The translations under genes were made by a program, and so were the position numbers. The notes under the pieces were generated by a model. It saw only the letters and a list, made by a program, of their open reading frames with translations. It had not been told where the DNA came from and did not search any database. Below are positions 17,041 to 25,669 of a stretch of DNA of 55,975 bases, in pieces (position 1 is the stretch's first letter; every line of letters starts with the position of its first letter). The stretch is from Planctomycetota bacterium (lineage in GTDB: Bacteria; Planctomycetota; SZUA-567; H5-PLA8), in NCBI GenBank assembly GCA_016200135.1, contig JACQFI010000005.1, forward strand, positions 1 to 55,975, written 5' to 3'.

Positions 17041-17360
17041 CAATCTACTGGAGTTAAAGCACGCTGGCGGGCCCGCGCGGCGCCATCGTGCCGCGCATGC
17101 CCATAAGGCGAACCGGAGGAAGGTGCGGACTCGTATCGATATGCGTGATCCCTTCAAATGCGCCTGAGTCTCAAGGCCCAAGCATGGGACCAATCTACCC
17201 CACAGCGGAGCGCCTCGCAAATCGCCATGTAATTTTCATCGGATTGGCTCAGCAAATGGACCTGGAAATGCATTGCCGGGAATTCTCATATTGACGCCGG
17301 GCCGCGCCGTGAAACGATAGCGTCTCTCAGTGACCTTCCCCTTTTCAAAGGAGAGCATCT

Positions 17361-18461
17361 GTGGGCGACCCCATTCGAATTGGCGTGATCGGCGTGGGCA
17401 TGATCGGCAAGGCGCATCTGCGCGAGTACGCCAAGATTCCGGACGCGAAGATCGTCGCGGTCTCGGATGTCAACGAGGCCGAAGCCAAGCGCGTCGCCGA
17501 CGAGTTCAAGGTGCCGCAGGTCTTCAGCGACTTCCGCAAGATGCTCGCGCTCAAGGAAATCGACGCCGTCGATGTCTGCCTGCACAACAATTTCCACGCG
17601 CCCATGAGCATCGCCGCGATGGAAGCCGGCAAGCAGGTTTATTGCGAGAAGCCCATGTCCGGCAGCTACGCGGACTCTAAGGCCATGTTCGACGCGGCGA
17701 AGAAGCTCGGCCACAAGCTCCACATCCAGCTCGGCACGCTCTACTCGCCCGAACACAAGATCGCCCGGCGCCTGATCGAGGAGGGCCACCTCGGCAAGGT
17801 CTACCATGCGCGCTCGTTCGGCTTCCGCCGCCGCGGCCGGCCGTTCGTGGACGGCTACGGCACTCCGGCGTTCGTGCAGAAGGAAGTCGCCGCCGGCGGG
17901 GCGCTCTTCGACATGGGCATCTACCACATCGCCCAGGTGCTCCATCTGCTCGGCAACCCGCAGATCGAGACCATCAGCGGCGCGACGCACCAGGAGATCC
18001 CGATGTACGAAGACCGCCGCAAGAGCTCCAACTACAGCGTCGAAGAGTTCGCGCTCGGCTTCGTGCGCATGCAGGGCGGGATCACGCTGGACCTCGAGGA
18101 ATCCTGGGCCGTGCATTACGACGACACCGAATCGAGCAAGATCCTGGGCTCGAAGGGCGGCCTCAAGCTGCGCCCGCTGACGTTCTTCTCGGCCGTGGGC
18201 GACATGGAATACGCCGCGCAGATGAGCAACCAGATCGACAACCGCTGGCGCTCGTGCGACGTGAACTACAGCGCCTACGACGGCTCGCAGCAGCACTGGA
18301 TCGCCGTGCTGCAAGGCAAGGTCCCGCTGCTCGAGACCGCCGCCGTGGCCCTGAACGTCTCGCTGATCAGCGAAGGCATCTACCTCTGCCAGCAGAAGCA
18401 GCGCGAAGTGACCTCCGCCGAAGTCGCTGATGCCTCCAAGTCCACCGCGATCAAGGTGTAG
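17361..18461 (+). CDS. Gfo/Idh/MocA family oxidoreductase
   Basis: 366 residues. The N-terminal Rossmann fold begins IRIGVIGVGMIGKAHLREYA with the NAD(P)-binding GxGxxG; the family motif EKPM (YCEKPMSGSYADSKAMF) carries the conserved Lys; the C-terminal domain has FVQKEVAAGGALFDMGIYHIAQVLHLLG, containing the GG...D.G.H pattern with the usual catalytic His. These enzymes oxidise or reduce sugars, inositols or related carbons; substrate unknown. The start is GTG at 17361 with AAAGGAGA just upstream. No signal peptide (many planctomycete relatives have a Tat signal), so it is cytoplasmic. It stands alone between divergent metG and a strong terminator. Confidence 0.92.
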   Translation: MGDPIRIGVIGVGMIGKAHLREYAKIPDAKIVAVSDVNEAEAKRVADEFKVPQVFSDFRKMLALKEIDAVDVCLHNNFHAPMSIAAMEAGKQVYCEKPMSGSYADSKAMFDAAKKLGHKLHIQLGTLYSPEHKIARRLIEEGHLGKVYHARSFGFRRRGRPFVDGYGTPAFVQKEVAAGGALFDMGIYHIAQVLHLLGNPQIETISGATHQEIPMYEDRRKSSNYSVEEFALGFVRMQGGITLDLEESWAVHYDDTESSKILGSKGGLKLRPLTFFSAVGDMEYAAQMSNQIDNRWRSCDVNYSAYDGSQQHWIAVLQGKVPLLETAAVALNVSLISEGIYLCQQKQREVTSAEVADASKSTAIKV

Positions 18462-18551
18462 AGCTCGCTGCAAAACCTGCACCGTGTGCATCTTTTTTGT
18501 GAAGAAAAGGGCGACAAAGACGTTCTTGTAACCTGTATAGATGCTTGAAAT

Positions 18552-18581
18552 AAAAGCCCCTGGCAACTGCCAGGGGCTTTT
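18552..18581 (+). terminator. Rho-independent terminator
   Basis: Near-perfect hairpin: AAAAGCCCCTGGC (18552-18564), loop AACT, GCCAGGGGCTTTT (18569-18581). A-tract on one side and T-tract on the other make it usable in both directions, for the oxidoreductase gene and for the convergent anti-sigma-like gene ending at 18603. Confidence 0.92.
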
Positions 18582-18602
18582 GCTTGGGTTTGGACCTCTT
18601 CC

Positions 18603-19985
18603 TTATTTAGGGGCAGGGCCGATAGCCGCGCCGTTTCCGCCTCCGCCCTGTTGCATGCCCATATTGGGTTTCTCCAGGTCGAAGACGCGCGCGCCTTCGG
18701 GCAGGGTGAACTTGTAAGCGGCCTCGTCGGCCTTCTCGCCTAGCTTGACCTTGCCGAGCTTCACTTCCCAGACCACCGTGCCGTCATCGTTCAGGCCCGC
18801 GGCGGAGTAGAACGACCCGCCGTCTCGGGCAATCACGAGCCGGGCGTTCTTGACGCCGCCGCCCGCGGCGCCTGAGGTGTTGGGCGCATTCTGCATGAGC
18901 CCGTTGGCGCCGCCGGCTCTGATGCCACCCAAGGTCAAGCCGCCGCGCTTATCGTCGGGTACCGGCCCTTCCAGCACCCACACCTTCTGGCCGTCGAGCG
19001 TGTCTTCAACCAGCTTGCTGAACGCCGTGCCGGAGCGAACCAGCTTGAGCAACTGGACCGGCTGGATGCCGACCGAGAAGGCGCCGTTCCAGGCGAGGTC
19101 CTTCGTCTTGTAGAACGCGTACGAGGCCTTGAAGCACGAGCTGTTCGCGGGGCGGCCTTTCATCTCGAAGGTCGTGAGCGCCCATACGGTCTCGCCGTCA
19201 CTGACCACCGTCTTCTTGTTGGTGAACTGCCGGTTCGGGTCCGCGGGCGGTTCCAACTCCATCTTGAATTTCACGCCCCCGTCGGTCTGCCGGTACGCGC
19301 CCTTCTGCGGATTGCGGGGCTGCATGTTGTACTCCAGCTCGGCCGTCAGGTCCTTGGCCGCGAAGAGGCCCGTGTCGGCCTCTTTAAGGACTACGCCGAT
19401 CTGGAACCGGCGCACGAGCGCCTTGGCGCGCGTGCTGCGCTCTACATCCTCGTCTTTGGACGCCTTTTCGAGTTGCGGCACGGCCGCGGGGCCAAGCGCA
19501 AGAAGCTCCTTCTCGGCGGCGTCGCGCTTGGCGGCTTCCTCGTCGCCGAGCTGCTGAATCAGGGCCGCGATCTTCGCCGCTTCTTCGGCGCTGACCTTGG
19601 GATCGTTCTCTCCTTTAAGGTTGTCCCGGCCATCGCCTTGGCCGTGCGCGGGCAGGCCGGCGCCGCTTCGGTCGGGCATGCCGAAGTTTAGCGCCATCAG
19701 CAGTCCCGCCGCCGCGGCGACGCCGACGCCCGCCGCGATCCAGCCGACGTTCCAGCGCTCGCGGCGCGCGGGAACCTGCGCGGCCTTGGTGCGCAGGCCC
19801 AGCACGCGGCCGGCCTCGCTGGAGATCAGAAAAGATTCCACCAGCGCCCTGCGCGCCAGCGGATCGCGCAGGAGGCGCTCTGCCAGGGACTGTTCTTCGG
19901 CCAACGAGAGTTCGCACGCCTGAAAGCGCATAAGCAGGTTCTCCAGTTCTTCGGGGCACTCGGTTTCCATGTTCGCTTTATCCAC
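18603..19985 (-). CDS. Membrane-anchored anti-sigma-like protein with HEAT-like and lipoprotein-sorting-like regions
   Basis: 460 residues. It starts with an acidic helical segment (ECPEELENLLMRFQACELSLAEEQSLAERLLRDPLARRALVESFL) typical of planctomycete proteins next to ECF sigma factors, then a single membrane helix at about 80-104 (WIAAGVGVAAAAGLLMALNFG). Outside, residues about 130-195 form a HEAT-like pair (AALIQQLGDEEAAKRDAAEKELLALGPAAVPQLEKA). The last 250 residues look beta-rich (VKFKMELEPP, FTNKKTVVSDGETVW) and recall LolA-like outer-membrane lipoprotein folds; this is tentative. The GTG start at 19985 overlaps the sigma stop in GTGGATAA, with AAGGA 6 bases upstream; an ATG at 19970 is the alternative. 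Coupling to the sigma gene suggests that it senses an envelope signal and controls that factor (inference). No zinc anti-sigma (HxxxCxxC) motif is present. Confidence 0.7.
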   Translation of the reverse strand: MDKANMETECPEELENLLMRFQACELSLAEEQSLAERLLRDPLARRALVESFLISSEAGRVLGLRTKAAQVPARRERWNVGWIAAGVGVAAAAGLLMALNFGMPDRSGAGLPAHGQGDGRDNLKGENDPKVSAEEAAKIAALIQQLGDEEAAKRDAAEKELLALGPAAVPQLEKASKDEDVERSTRAKALVRRFQIGVVLKEADTGLFAAKDLTAELEYNMQPRNPQKGAYRQTDGGVKFKMELEPPADPNRQFTNKKTVVSDGETVWALTTFEMKGRPANSSCFKASYAFYKTKDLAWNGAFSVGIQPVQLLKLVRSGTAFSKLVEDTLDGQKVWVLEGPVPDDKRGGLTLGGIRAGGANGLMQNAPNTSGAAGGGVKNARLVIARDGGSFYSAAGLNDDGTVVWEVKLGKVKLGEKADEAAYKFTLPEGARVFDLEKPNMGMQQGGGGNGAAIGPAPK

Positions 19986-20499
19986 GGGCTTCCTTCAGGC
20001 GGGCCTGCACGCAACTCCGCAGGCCCTGCCGCAACCGCAGCAACTGCATCTTGAGCGCCGCCTCGCTGCGCCCTGCCGTGCCCGCCATTTCCGCGAGCGG
20101 CCGGCCTTCGACGTAGTGGCTTTGGAGCAGGCCGCGCGAATTGACCGGCAGTTTTTCGAGGCACTCGTTGAGCATCCGCCGCCGTTCGGACCATAAGTCC
20201 ACTTCGGCGTGGGCTTCTTCAAACGCCAAATCCACGGCTTGGATCATCGGGTCGCTGACCACGGTCTTGGCCCGGCGCTCGCTTCGCCAATGGTGCAGGA
20301 GCATGTTCTTGGCGATCCCGCGGCACCACGGGACGAACTCCCCGGCGTCTTCCGGGGGGCGTTCATGGCTGAGCACGCGGACGCCGACCTCCTGGAAGAG
20401 GTCGTCCGCCGCATGGGGATCCCGCACCAGGCCGCGGATGTACGCGCGGACCAGATCCTGGTGCTTCAGGAACAAACGCGCGATGTGCTCTTGAGCCAT
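19978..20499 (-). CDS. ECF-type RNA polymerase sigma factor
   Basis: 173 residues from the ATG at 20499, chosen for AAGGA about 8 bases upstream and because homology starts there (MAQEHIARLFLKHQDLVRAYIRGLVRDPHAADDLFQEVGVRV); the open frame extends much further upstream without support. Region 2 is DPHAADDLFQEVGVRVLSH with the FVPWCRGIAKNMLLHHWRSERRAK promoter-melting stretch. Region 4 is LPVNSRGLLQSHYVEGRPLAEMAGTAGRSEAALKMQLLRLRQGLRSCVQ, a helix-turn-helix. The pattern fits the Rhodopirellula/Verrucomicrobium group of ECF factors. It directs RNA polymerase to a dedicated promoter set, targets unknown. Its stop overlaps the start of the membrane-anchored partner gene. Confidence 0.9.
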   Translation of the reverse strand: MAQEHIARLFLKHQDLVRAYIRGLVRDPHAADDLFQEVGVRVLSHERPPEDAGEFVPWCRGIAKNMLLHHWRSERRAKTVVSDPMIQAVDLAFEEAHAEVDLWSERRRMLNECLEKLPVNSRGLLQSHYVEGRPLAEMAGTAGRSEAALKMQLLRLRQGLRSCVQARLKEARG

Positions 20500-20624
20500 T
20501 TCAGCGTCCTTGGGACCCTGGTAACCTATTCCCGAAGGGACCTCCAGGTAACGCGAAATCCTTTTCTTGCCGTCCACAGAAGCGGCTCCGGAAGCGGTCT
20601 TTTCTGCCAGGCTCTGACCTGTCT

Positions 20625-20652
20625 TTGAAAGTTGGCGGGGATTTGCTATACT
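20625..20652 (+). promoter_or_regulatory. Sigma70-type extended -10 promoter upstream of the DUF3788 gene
   Basis: TTGAAA at 20625-20630, 16-base spacer, TATACT at 20647-20652, with TG at 20644-20645 forming an extended -10. It lies in the divergent gap 20500-20738 and faces the DUF3788 gene. Strong match by eye; activity not shown. Confidence 0.6.
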
Positions 20653-20738
20653 AATTGGCCACGTATGAATCTCCGCGAGCAGACGGTCCGTGGGGGCTCG
20701 AAGCGCGCGGAGCATCGGCAGTATGAGGAGGAATGGAC

Positions 20739-21287
20739 TTGGCAGGCAAGCCCGCGCCTAACAGCGCACTCTCGAAGAATGGAAATGGACATCCTTTCCA
20801 GAAGGAAGATCCCAAGCCGACGCGCGCGCGTCTGGTCAGCCTCCTCGATCCGCTGGGCCGCAAGCGCTACAGCGAGATCGAACGTTTCCTGGCGACGGTG
20901 AACGGCGCCACGAGCGGACTGCACTTCTACCCCAATGCGTGGGGCTGGGCCGTGCGGTATGTGCTTGGGAACAAGAACGACCTCTGCACGCTGCACCTGC
21001 TGCCCAACACCTTCGAGGCCACCGTGGCGCTCGACAAGGACGTGGAGCCGCACATTCAGAACGGCACCTTGCAGACCGATCTGCGCCGCCGCATTGGCCG
21101 CACGCGCGCGGAAAAGGGCACCCGCTGGGTGCGCCTGCCGATCCGCAGCGATCTGGACTACGCGAACTTCCAGTCCCTGATTAATCTCAAGGTGGAAGTC
21201 CTGAAGTCCAAGAAGACCAAGCCCGAGAAGGTCAAAGTCGAGAAGCCCAAGGACGCCATAAAGGCCAAAGTCAGCGTAGGCGTCTAG
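20739..21287 (+). CDS. DUF3788-like protein with Lys-rich tail
   Basis: About 182 residues. The core (LLDPLGRKRYSEIERFLATVNGATSGLHFYPNAWGWAVRYVLGNKNDLCTLHLLPNTFEATVALDKDVE, then GTRWVRLPIRSDLDYANFQSLINLKVEV) follows the pattern of DUF3788/YdeI-like small proteins: an aromatic strand, a lysine- and cysteine-bearing strand, and a final region on the last helices. The function of the family is unknown. The last 27 residues are nearly all Lys, Val, Glu and Pro and probably disordered. Start: GGAGG at 20727-20731 leaves only one base before the ATG at 20733, but seven before the TTG at 20739, so TTG is preferred; ATG cannot be excluded. An extended -10 promoter lies 80 bases upstream and a hairpin terminator follows, so it is a single-gene unit. 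Confidence 0.75.
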   Translation: MAGKPAPNSALSKNGNGHPFQKEDPKPTRARLVSLLDPLGRKRYSEIERFLATVNGATSGLHFYPNAWGWAVRYVLGNKNDLCTLHLLPNTFEATVALDKDVEPHIQNGTLQTDLRRRIGRTRAEKGTRWVRLPIRSDLDYANFQSLINLKVEVLKSKKTKPEKVKVEKPKDAIKAKVSVGV

Positions 21288-21319
21288 GACTTCCTTCTTG
21301 TAACGTCTGGCGTCCATCT

Positions 21320-21349
21320 GAGCCCACGCGTGTAACTTCGCGTGGGCTC
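21320..21349 (+). terminator. Hairpin terminator
   Basis: Perfect 11-bp stem GAGCCCACGCG / CGCGTGGGCTC with an 8-base loop (TGTAACTT), 32 bases after the DUF3788 stop, followed by a short TGTTGTTG tract. The T-tract is weak, but the stem is strong. The remaining gap to 21551 shows nothing else I can support. Confidence 0.7.
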
Positions 21350-21551
21350 TGTTGTTGAAGGAAACCTTGCCAATCGTTCCGAATTCCCGCGTAACTTAAA
21401 TCGTGCAGCAAACCCAACATCATCTAAGTCTATTAGCAGGGAAAAGTTGCGGATAGCCGTGAGGTTCAAATTCGTGCTGGCGTCCAATACTTAGGCAGCA
21501 CCGTTTCCCCAACCCTTGAAGATATGGCCCTAACTGCGAGGTAGACCTCCG

Positions 21552-24548
21552 ATGGCAACGCTGACCGGGAAGATGATCGGCGGCTACGAGATCATCGAAG
21601 AAGTCGGCCGCGGCGCGATGGGCGTGGTCTTCAAGGCCAAGCAGGTCTCGATGGACCGCGTGGTCGCGATCAAGTTCCTTCCCAAGAGCCTGGCGCAGAA
21701 ACAGAAGCTCGTGCAGCGCTTCCTCCGCGAAGCCCGCGCCGCCGGCAAACTTTCGCATCCCAACATCGTGGCGGTCCATGACGTCGGCCAGATCGAGGGC
21801 ACGTACTACATCTCGATGGAGTTCATCGACGGGACGACGGCCCACAAGAAGATGAAGGACAAGGGCAAGTTTCCCGAAGAAGAGGTCGTCGGCATTGGGC
21901 TCCAGATCGCCGCCGCGCTGAAAGAAGCCCACGGGCGCGGCATCCTCCATCGCGACGTGAAGCCCGACAATTTCCTTATCGAGAACGGCGGGCGCGTGCG
22001 CCTGGCGGACCTGGGCCTGGCGCGCTCGACCGAGAACGACGACCTGTACGGCCTCGGCGCGTCGCTTTATACGCTTTCTACGGGCAAGACGATGTTCGAG
22101 GGCAACACGCCCGCGACGGTGATGGCGCTGGTGATCGCCGAGGCGCACAAACCCATCCGCCAAGTGAACCCCGATCTTTCGCCGGGCTTCTGCAATGTCG
22201 TGGAAAAGCTCGTTCAGAAAGACGCCGCCAAACGCTACCAGTCCGCGCAAGAAGTCATCGACGCGCTGGAGAAGGTCCGCGCGGGCGAAGCCGTTCCGGG
22301 CGCGGCCACAACGGGACGCAAGACGCCCGTCGGCCCGGCCAAGCGCGTGCGCGATCCGCAGGCCGCGCCGGCCAAGGCCGCGCCTTCGCCGGTGATGTAC
22401 ATCGGCATCGGCGTGGGCGCCGCGGTCGTGCTGCTTGGCTTGGTCGTGGCGCTGAAGGGCGGCGGAACTCCGAGCCCCAGCGCGTCTCAAACCGCCGCCA
22501 ATAAGTCCACGGACGCCTCATCGGCCAGATCTGCGGAGCCGAAAAACGCCGCCACGCCCGCGAGCGCGCCGGAAGACGCCGCCGCCGCGCAGAAACAACA
22601 GGAAGCCGACAAGGCGTTCCAGGACCTGCTGCGCCGGCACGAGACCGCGCTGGCCGCCGATCCGGCGGGCTTGGCGGGCGCCTGGGACGGCTTCGCGAAG
22701 ACCTATCCAGCCGCGAAGCAACTCGAACAGGCCAAGGCGAAGGCCGGCGAGGCCCGCACGGCGGCCGAGACGCAAAAGAAGGAATGGGTGGCGGTCGCCA
22801 GCGAATCCGACAAGCTTTCCGCCGACCAGAAGTACAAGGAGGCTTACGAGAAACTCTCCGGATACGCGCAGGAACACGCCACCGGGCCGTACGCCGCCGA
22901 CGCGCAGAAGAAGATGGAGGCGCTCAAGGAGACGGTGGTCGCCAAGTTGCGCGAGAAGATCGAGCAGGCGGTGGGCACGGCGGAGTCGGGCGATTTCGCG
23001 GCCGCGCATCAGGTGTTGGAAGAGCTGAACGCGAAGGCGCCGGCGGCGCTCACCGAGGCCGCGGGCATCAAGCAGGCTTTCGAGAAACTCAATACGCTCG
23101 AGGCCGCCGCGAAGAGCAAGGCCGAGGAGGCCGACACGGCGGAGCGCAAGATTCTCGAGGAAGCCCACAAGAAAGCCGAGGGCCTGACGCGCGGCGCGGA
23201 GACGAAGTTCCAGTTTGCCGACGCGGCCAAGGTCTTTCGCGAAGCGGCGGGACAGTTGAGCAGCACGGGGTCGAAAGTAAGCGCGGGCGCGTGGGCCGAA
23301 CGCTACGACCGCGTGGCCAAGTATTGGGAAGCCGCCAAGGCCGCCGTGACTTCCGGGAAAAAACCGGAACTCGCGGCGTTCGGCTCGTTCCCGAAAGGCA
23401 AGGCCACCGGCTGGACCGACAAGGGCATCGGCTACGCGCCCGAGGGCTACCCCGAGCAGCTCGTCACCTGGAAGATCGTGCCTCCGAAGCACGCCTTGAA
23501 TCTGGCCATGACGGCCAGCCCGGAGCGCGGCCCGCTTGACGCGGGGCTTTTCGCCTACGCGGTGGGCTTGTGGGGCGAGGCCATCGCGTATCTCGGCAAG
23601 GCCGAGGGCGCCGACAAGGCGCTGGCCGAAGAGCCGCGCAACCGCGCGCTGGCGATGTTGGAAGACGAGGCCAGGAATGCGTTCGCCGCCGGCAAAGCGG
23701 CCTATGAAAAGAAGGACTTCCCGGCGGTGCAGAAGGAACTCAAGCCGCTGACCGCCGGTCCGCTGGCCGAGACCAAGACCGCGAAGGAGAATGCCGCCGA
23801 GATCCAGAAGATGCTGCAAGGCGACGCGGGCGTCGCGGCTGTCGCGGCTAAGAAAGAGGACGCCCCCAAGGGCACCGAAGGAAAAGATGCGAGCGAGGAC
23901 CTCAAGAAAGCCGGCTGGGAGACCGTGGAAGGCGAGTGGAAAGCCGTCCCCGGAAAGACCGGCGTTTTTGCGGTCAAGGATGGCAAGCTCAAGGTAGATG
24001 TGAAAGAGGGCTCCGTAAGCCTGACGGTTCAATCGAAGACGGCCGTGATGGAAGTCTATTTCCACACCGACGAGAACGCGCTGGAGCGGGCCAAAGGCGG
24101 TATCGGCCTGCTGCGTTTTGGCGGCAATGCGGCGTTTGCGGATAAGCTGCAGGCGGCGCTCAAGGACACCGCGGATGGCTACGGCGTGAAGATCGAGGGC
24201 GGCAAGGCCAAGGTTTTTGAGGCCGGTCCGTTGGAAGCGCTCGCCGATGAAGCTCCGTCCTTTGGCGGTGGCGGTGGTGGTGGCGGACGCGGGGGGCGCG
24301 GACGCGGCGGCTTCGGCGGGCAGGGCATGTGGCAGCGCATCCTGGGCGAGGCGCCGGCGAAAGCGCAGGAGTTCGACCTCAGCGGCGACACCTACAAGAT
24401 CGCAGTCTCCGCGGTGAACACCAAGCTGGACGTCCAGGTGAACGACAAGGTTCACAGCCACACTCACCGCATGCGCGATGAAGGCGTGCTGTTGATCAAG
24501 ATCTCCGGCGAGGCCACCGTCACCGGGCCCGTCTTCAAAAAACAGTAG
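21552..24548 (+). CDS. Transmembrane Ser/Thr protein kinase with missing activation segment
   Basis: 998 residues. N-terminal Hanks-type kinase (about 12-245): glycine loop GRGAMG (19-24), Lys41 in VVAIKFLP, HRDVKPDNF (133-141) and DLG (153-155, usually DFG). Straight after DLGLARSTEND comes DLYGLGASLYTLSTG (164-178): the activation and P+1 segment with the GTxxYMSPEQ motif is absent, about 34 residues shorter than the kinase at 33632. A linker leads to a membrane helix (282-301). The outer part is Ala/Lys/Glu-rich and helical to about 850 (probably coiled coil and TPR-like), then beta-rich with a Gly-rich loop (about 905-925) and a final domain resembling a concanavalin-type or sensor fold. 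It may signal envelope state to cytoplasmic proteins. GAGGTAG precedes the ATG. The deletion is in frame. Confidence 0.88.
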   Translation: MATLTGKMIGGYEIIEEVGRGAMGVVFKAKQVSMDRVVAIKFLPKSLAQKQKLVQRFLREARAAGKLSHPNIVAVHDVGQIEGTYYISMEFIDGTTAHKKMKDKGKFPEEEVVGIGLQIAAALKEAHGRGILHRDVKPDNFLIENGGRVRLADLGLARSTENDDLYGLGASLYTLSTGKTMFEGNTPATVMALVIAEAHKPIRQVNPDLSPGFCNVVEKLVQKDAAKRYQSAQEVIDALEKVRAGEAVPGAATTGRKTPVGPAKRVRDPQAAPAKAAPSPVMYIGIGVGAAVVLLGLVVALKGGGTPSPSASQTAANKSTDASSARSAEPKNAATPASAPEDAAAAQKQQEADKAFQDLLRRHETALAADPAGLAGAWDGFAKTYPAAKQLEQAKAKAGEARTAAETQKKEWVAVASESDKLSADQKYKEAYEKLSGYAQEHATGPYAADAQKKMEALKETVVAKLREKIEQAVGTAESGDFAAAHQVLEELNAKAPAALTEAAGIKQAFEKLNTLEAAAKSKAEEADTAERKILEEAHKKAEGLTRGAETKFQFADAAKVFREAAGQLSSTGSKVSAGAWAERYDRVAKYWEAAKAAVTSGKKPELAAFGSFPKGKATGWTDKGIGYAPEGYPEQLVTWKIVPPKHALNLAMTASPERGPLDAGLFAYAVGLWGEAIAYLGKAEGADKALAEEPRNRALAMLEDEARNAFAAGKAAYEKKDFPAVQKELKPLTAGPLAETKTAKENAAEIQKMLQGDAGVAAVAAKKEDAPKGTEGKDASEDLKKAGWETVEGEWKAVPGKTGVFAVKDGKLKVDVKEGSVSLTVQSKTAVMEVYFHTDENALERAKGGIGLLRFGGNAAFADKLQAALKDTADGYGVKIEGGKAKVFEAGPLEALADEAPSFGGGGGGGGRGGRGRGGFGGQGMWQRILGEAPAKAQEFDLSGDTYKIAVSAVNTKLDVQVNDKVHSHTHRMRDEGVLLIKISGEATVTGPVFKKQ

Positions 24549-24642
24549 CGCGCGCAGCGCCAAGCACGGCTCGCATGGGACCTCTTTCCTTGTTGTCCGC
24601 CGGTTTGCCGCCGCTACGCTGTCAGGCGGAGCGGCGCGGCGT

Positions 24643-25479
24643 ATGAAGACCCTGATTTTATCCGACTTTCACCTCGGGCACGAGGCCTCGCGCCTGCCGC
24701 GGATGTTGCCGGGACTCGCGCGGGTTGCCGGCGGCTACGAGCAGGTGGTCGTCAACGGCGACGCGGTGAACGCGCTGGAAGGCGCGGAAGACCGCGCGGC
24801 CGCCGAGCCGCTCCTGCGGTGCCTGAACGAAGCGCTCGCTGGCCGCGGCGGCGCGCCGGTGCTCATCACCGGCAACCACGACCCCATCGTCTCGGCGGTC
24901 CATTACCTGTATTGCGAAGAGAGCCGCCTGCTGGTCTTTCACGGCGACTACGTCGCCGACAATCCGGCTCCGTGGCTGCGCAAAGGCGTGGAGTTTGCGG
25001 ACGCTTTTCGGCGCACGCTGGAAGCGCAGGGGACGGCGCCGGACTTCGCGGCGCGCGCGGAACTCTTTCGCCAGTTGCAGAGCGCGTTGCAGATCGAACG
25101 CTACGCGCTCCAGGCCTGCCGGAGCCGGCTCCGCTACGTGTTCAGGCAGTTCATTCCTCCGACGCGGCCGTTCACGATCTTGCGGTATGTGTTGAGTGCG
25201 CCCGGCCGCGCGGCGGAGCTGGCGGCCGGCATTGGGCAGCCCGTGCGCCGCGTGGCCTTTGGGCATACCCACCGCGCCGGGAGGTGGACCCGCCGAGGGC
25301 TGGACGTGTTCAACACCGGGAGTTACATGCCGTGTTCGGAGCCTTACGCCGTGGAGGTCGAGGGCGGGGAGGTGCGCATGGTGCCGGTGCGGACGTTGCT
25401 GGAGCGCAAGAGCGCTGCGGTGAACATTCCCGCAACCTTGGCCCCAAGCGGATCTCCCGCGGGCGCCGAGCGTTTGTAA
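24643..25479 (+). CDS. Calcineurin-like metallophosphoesterase
   Basis: 278 residues with all metal-binding motifs of the family: DFHLG (residues 8-12), NGD (about 38-40), GNHD, FHGD and FGHTH near residue 208. These ligate two metal ions for hydrolysis of phosphoesters. The spacing resembles UDP-2,3-diacylglucosamine hydrolase-like (LpxH/YbbF) and related predicted phosphohydrolases, but the middle section (residues 110-180) is different, so the substrate is not named. No signal peptide. GGAG lies 9 bases before the ATG. It follows the kinase by 94 bases on the same strand; a weak co-transcription is possible. Confidence 0.88.
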   Translation: MKTLILSDFHLGHEASRLPRMLPGLARVAGGYEQVVVNGDAVNALEGAEDRAAAEPLLRCLNEALAGRGGAPVLITGNHDPIVSAVHYLYCEESRLLVFHGDYVADNPAPWLRKGVEFADAFRRTLEAQGTAPDFAARAELFRQLQSALQIERYALQACRSRLRYVFRQFIPPTRPFTILRYVLSAPGRAAELAAGIGQPVRRVAFGHTHRAGRWTRRGLDVFNTGSYMPCSEPYAVEVEGGEVRMVPVRTLLERKSAAVNIPATLAPSGSPAGAERL

Positions 25480-25584
25480 GGATTCTTCGGCCTTCGGCAT
25501 CCGTGCAATCACGGATTACCTTCTCCGTAGCAAAACCATTTGACGGTAAGCATGGGTTTCATACGATCTGATGCGGCAGAATCG

Positions 25585-25612
25585 CGCCCGCCTTTATGGG
25601 GCGTGTTTTTTT
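25585..25612 (+). terminator. Rho-independent terminator candidate
   Basis: Short stem CGCCC (25585-25589) / GGGCG (25599-25603) with a 9-base loop, followed by a run of seven T from 25606. It would separate the phosphoesterase gene from the hpf cluster. Stem is short, so moderate confidence. Confidence 0.55.
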
Positions 25613-25669
25613 GTGTAGTAGGAAGTACCAAAAGACGTGTGGCCGAGCATGAGGCTTGGGAGCCGAAGC

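Noticed and set aside
17286..18566. 426-codon minus-strand open frame opposite the Gfo/Idh/MocA gene
   Set aside because: The plus-strand frame has clear Rossmann and EKP motifs and a good ribosome binding site; the minus frame runs through the terminator.
22518..24563. 681-codon minus-strand open frame opposite the first kinase
   Set aside because: A shadow of the GC-rich kinase gene; the kinase motifs and membrane helix on the plus strand are convincing.
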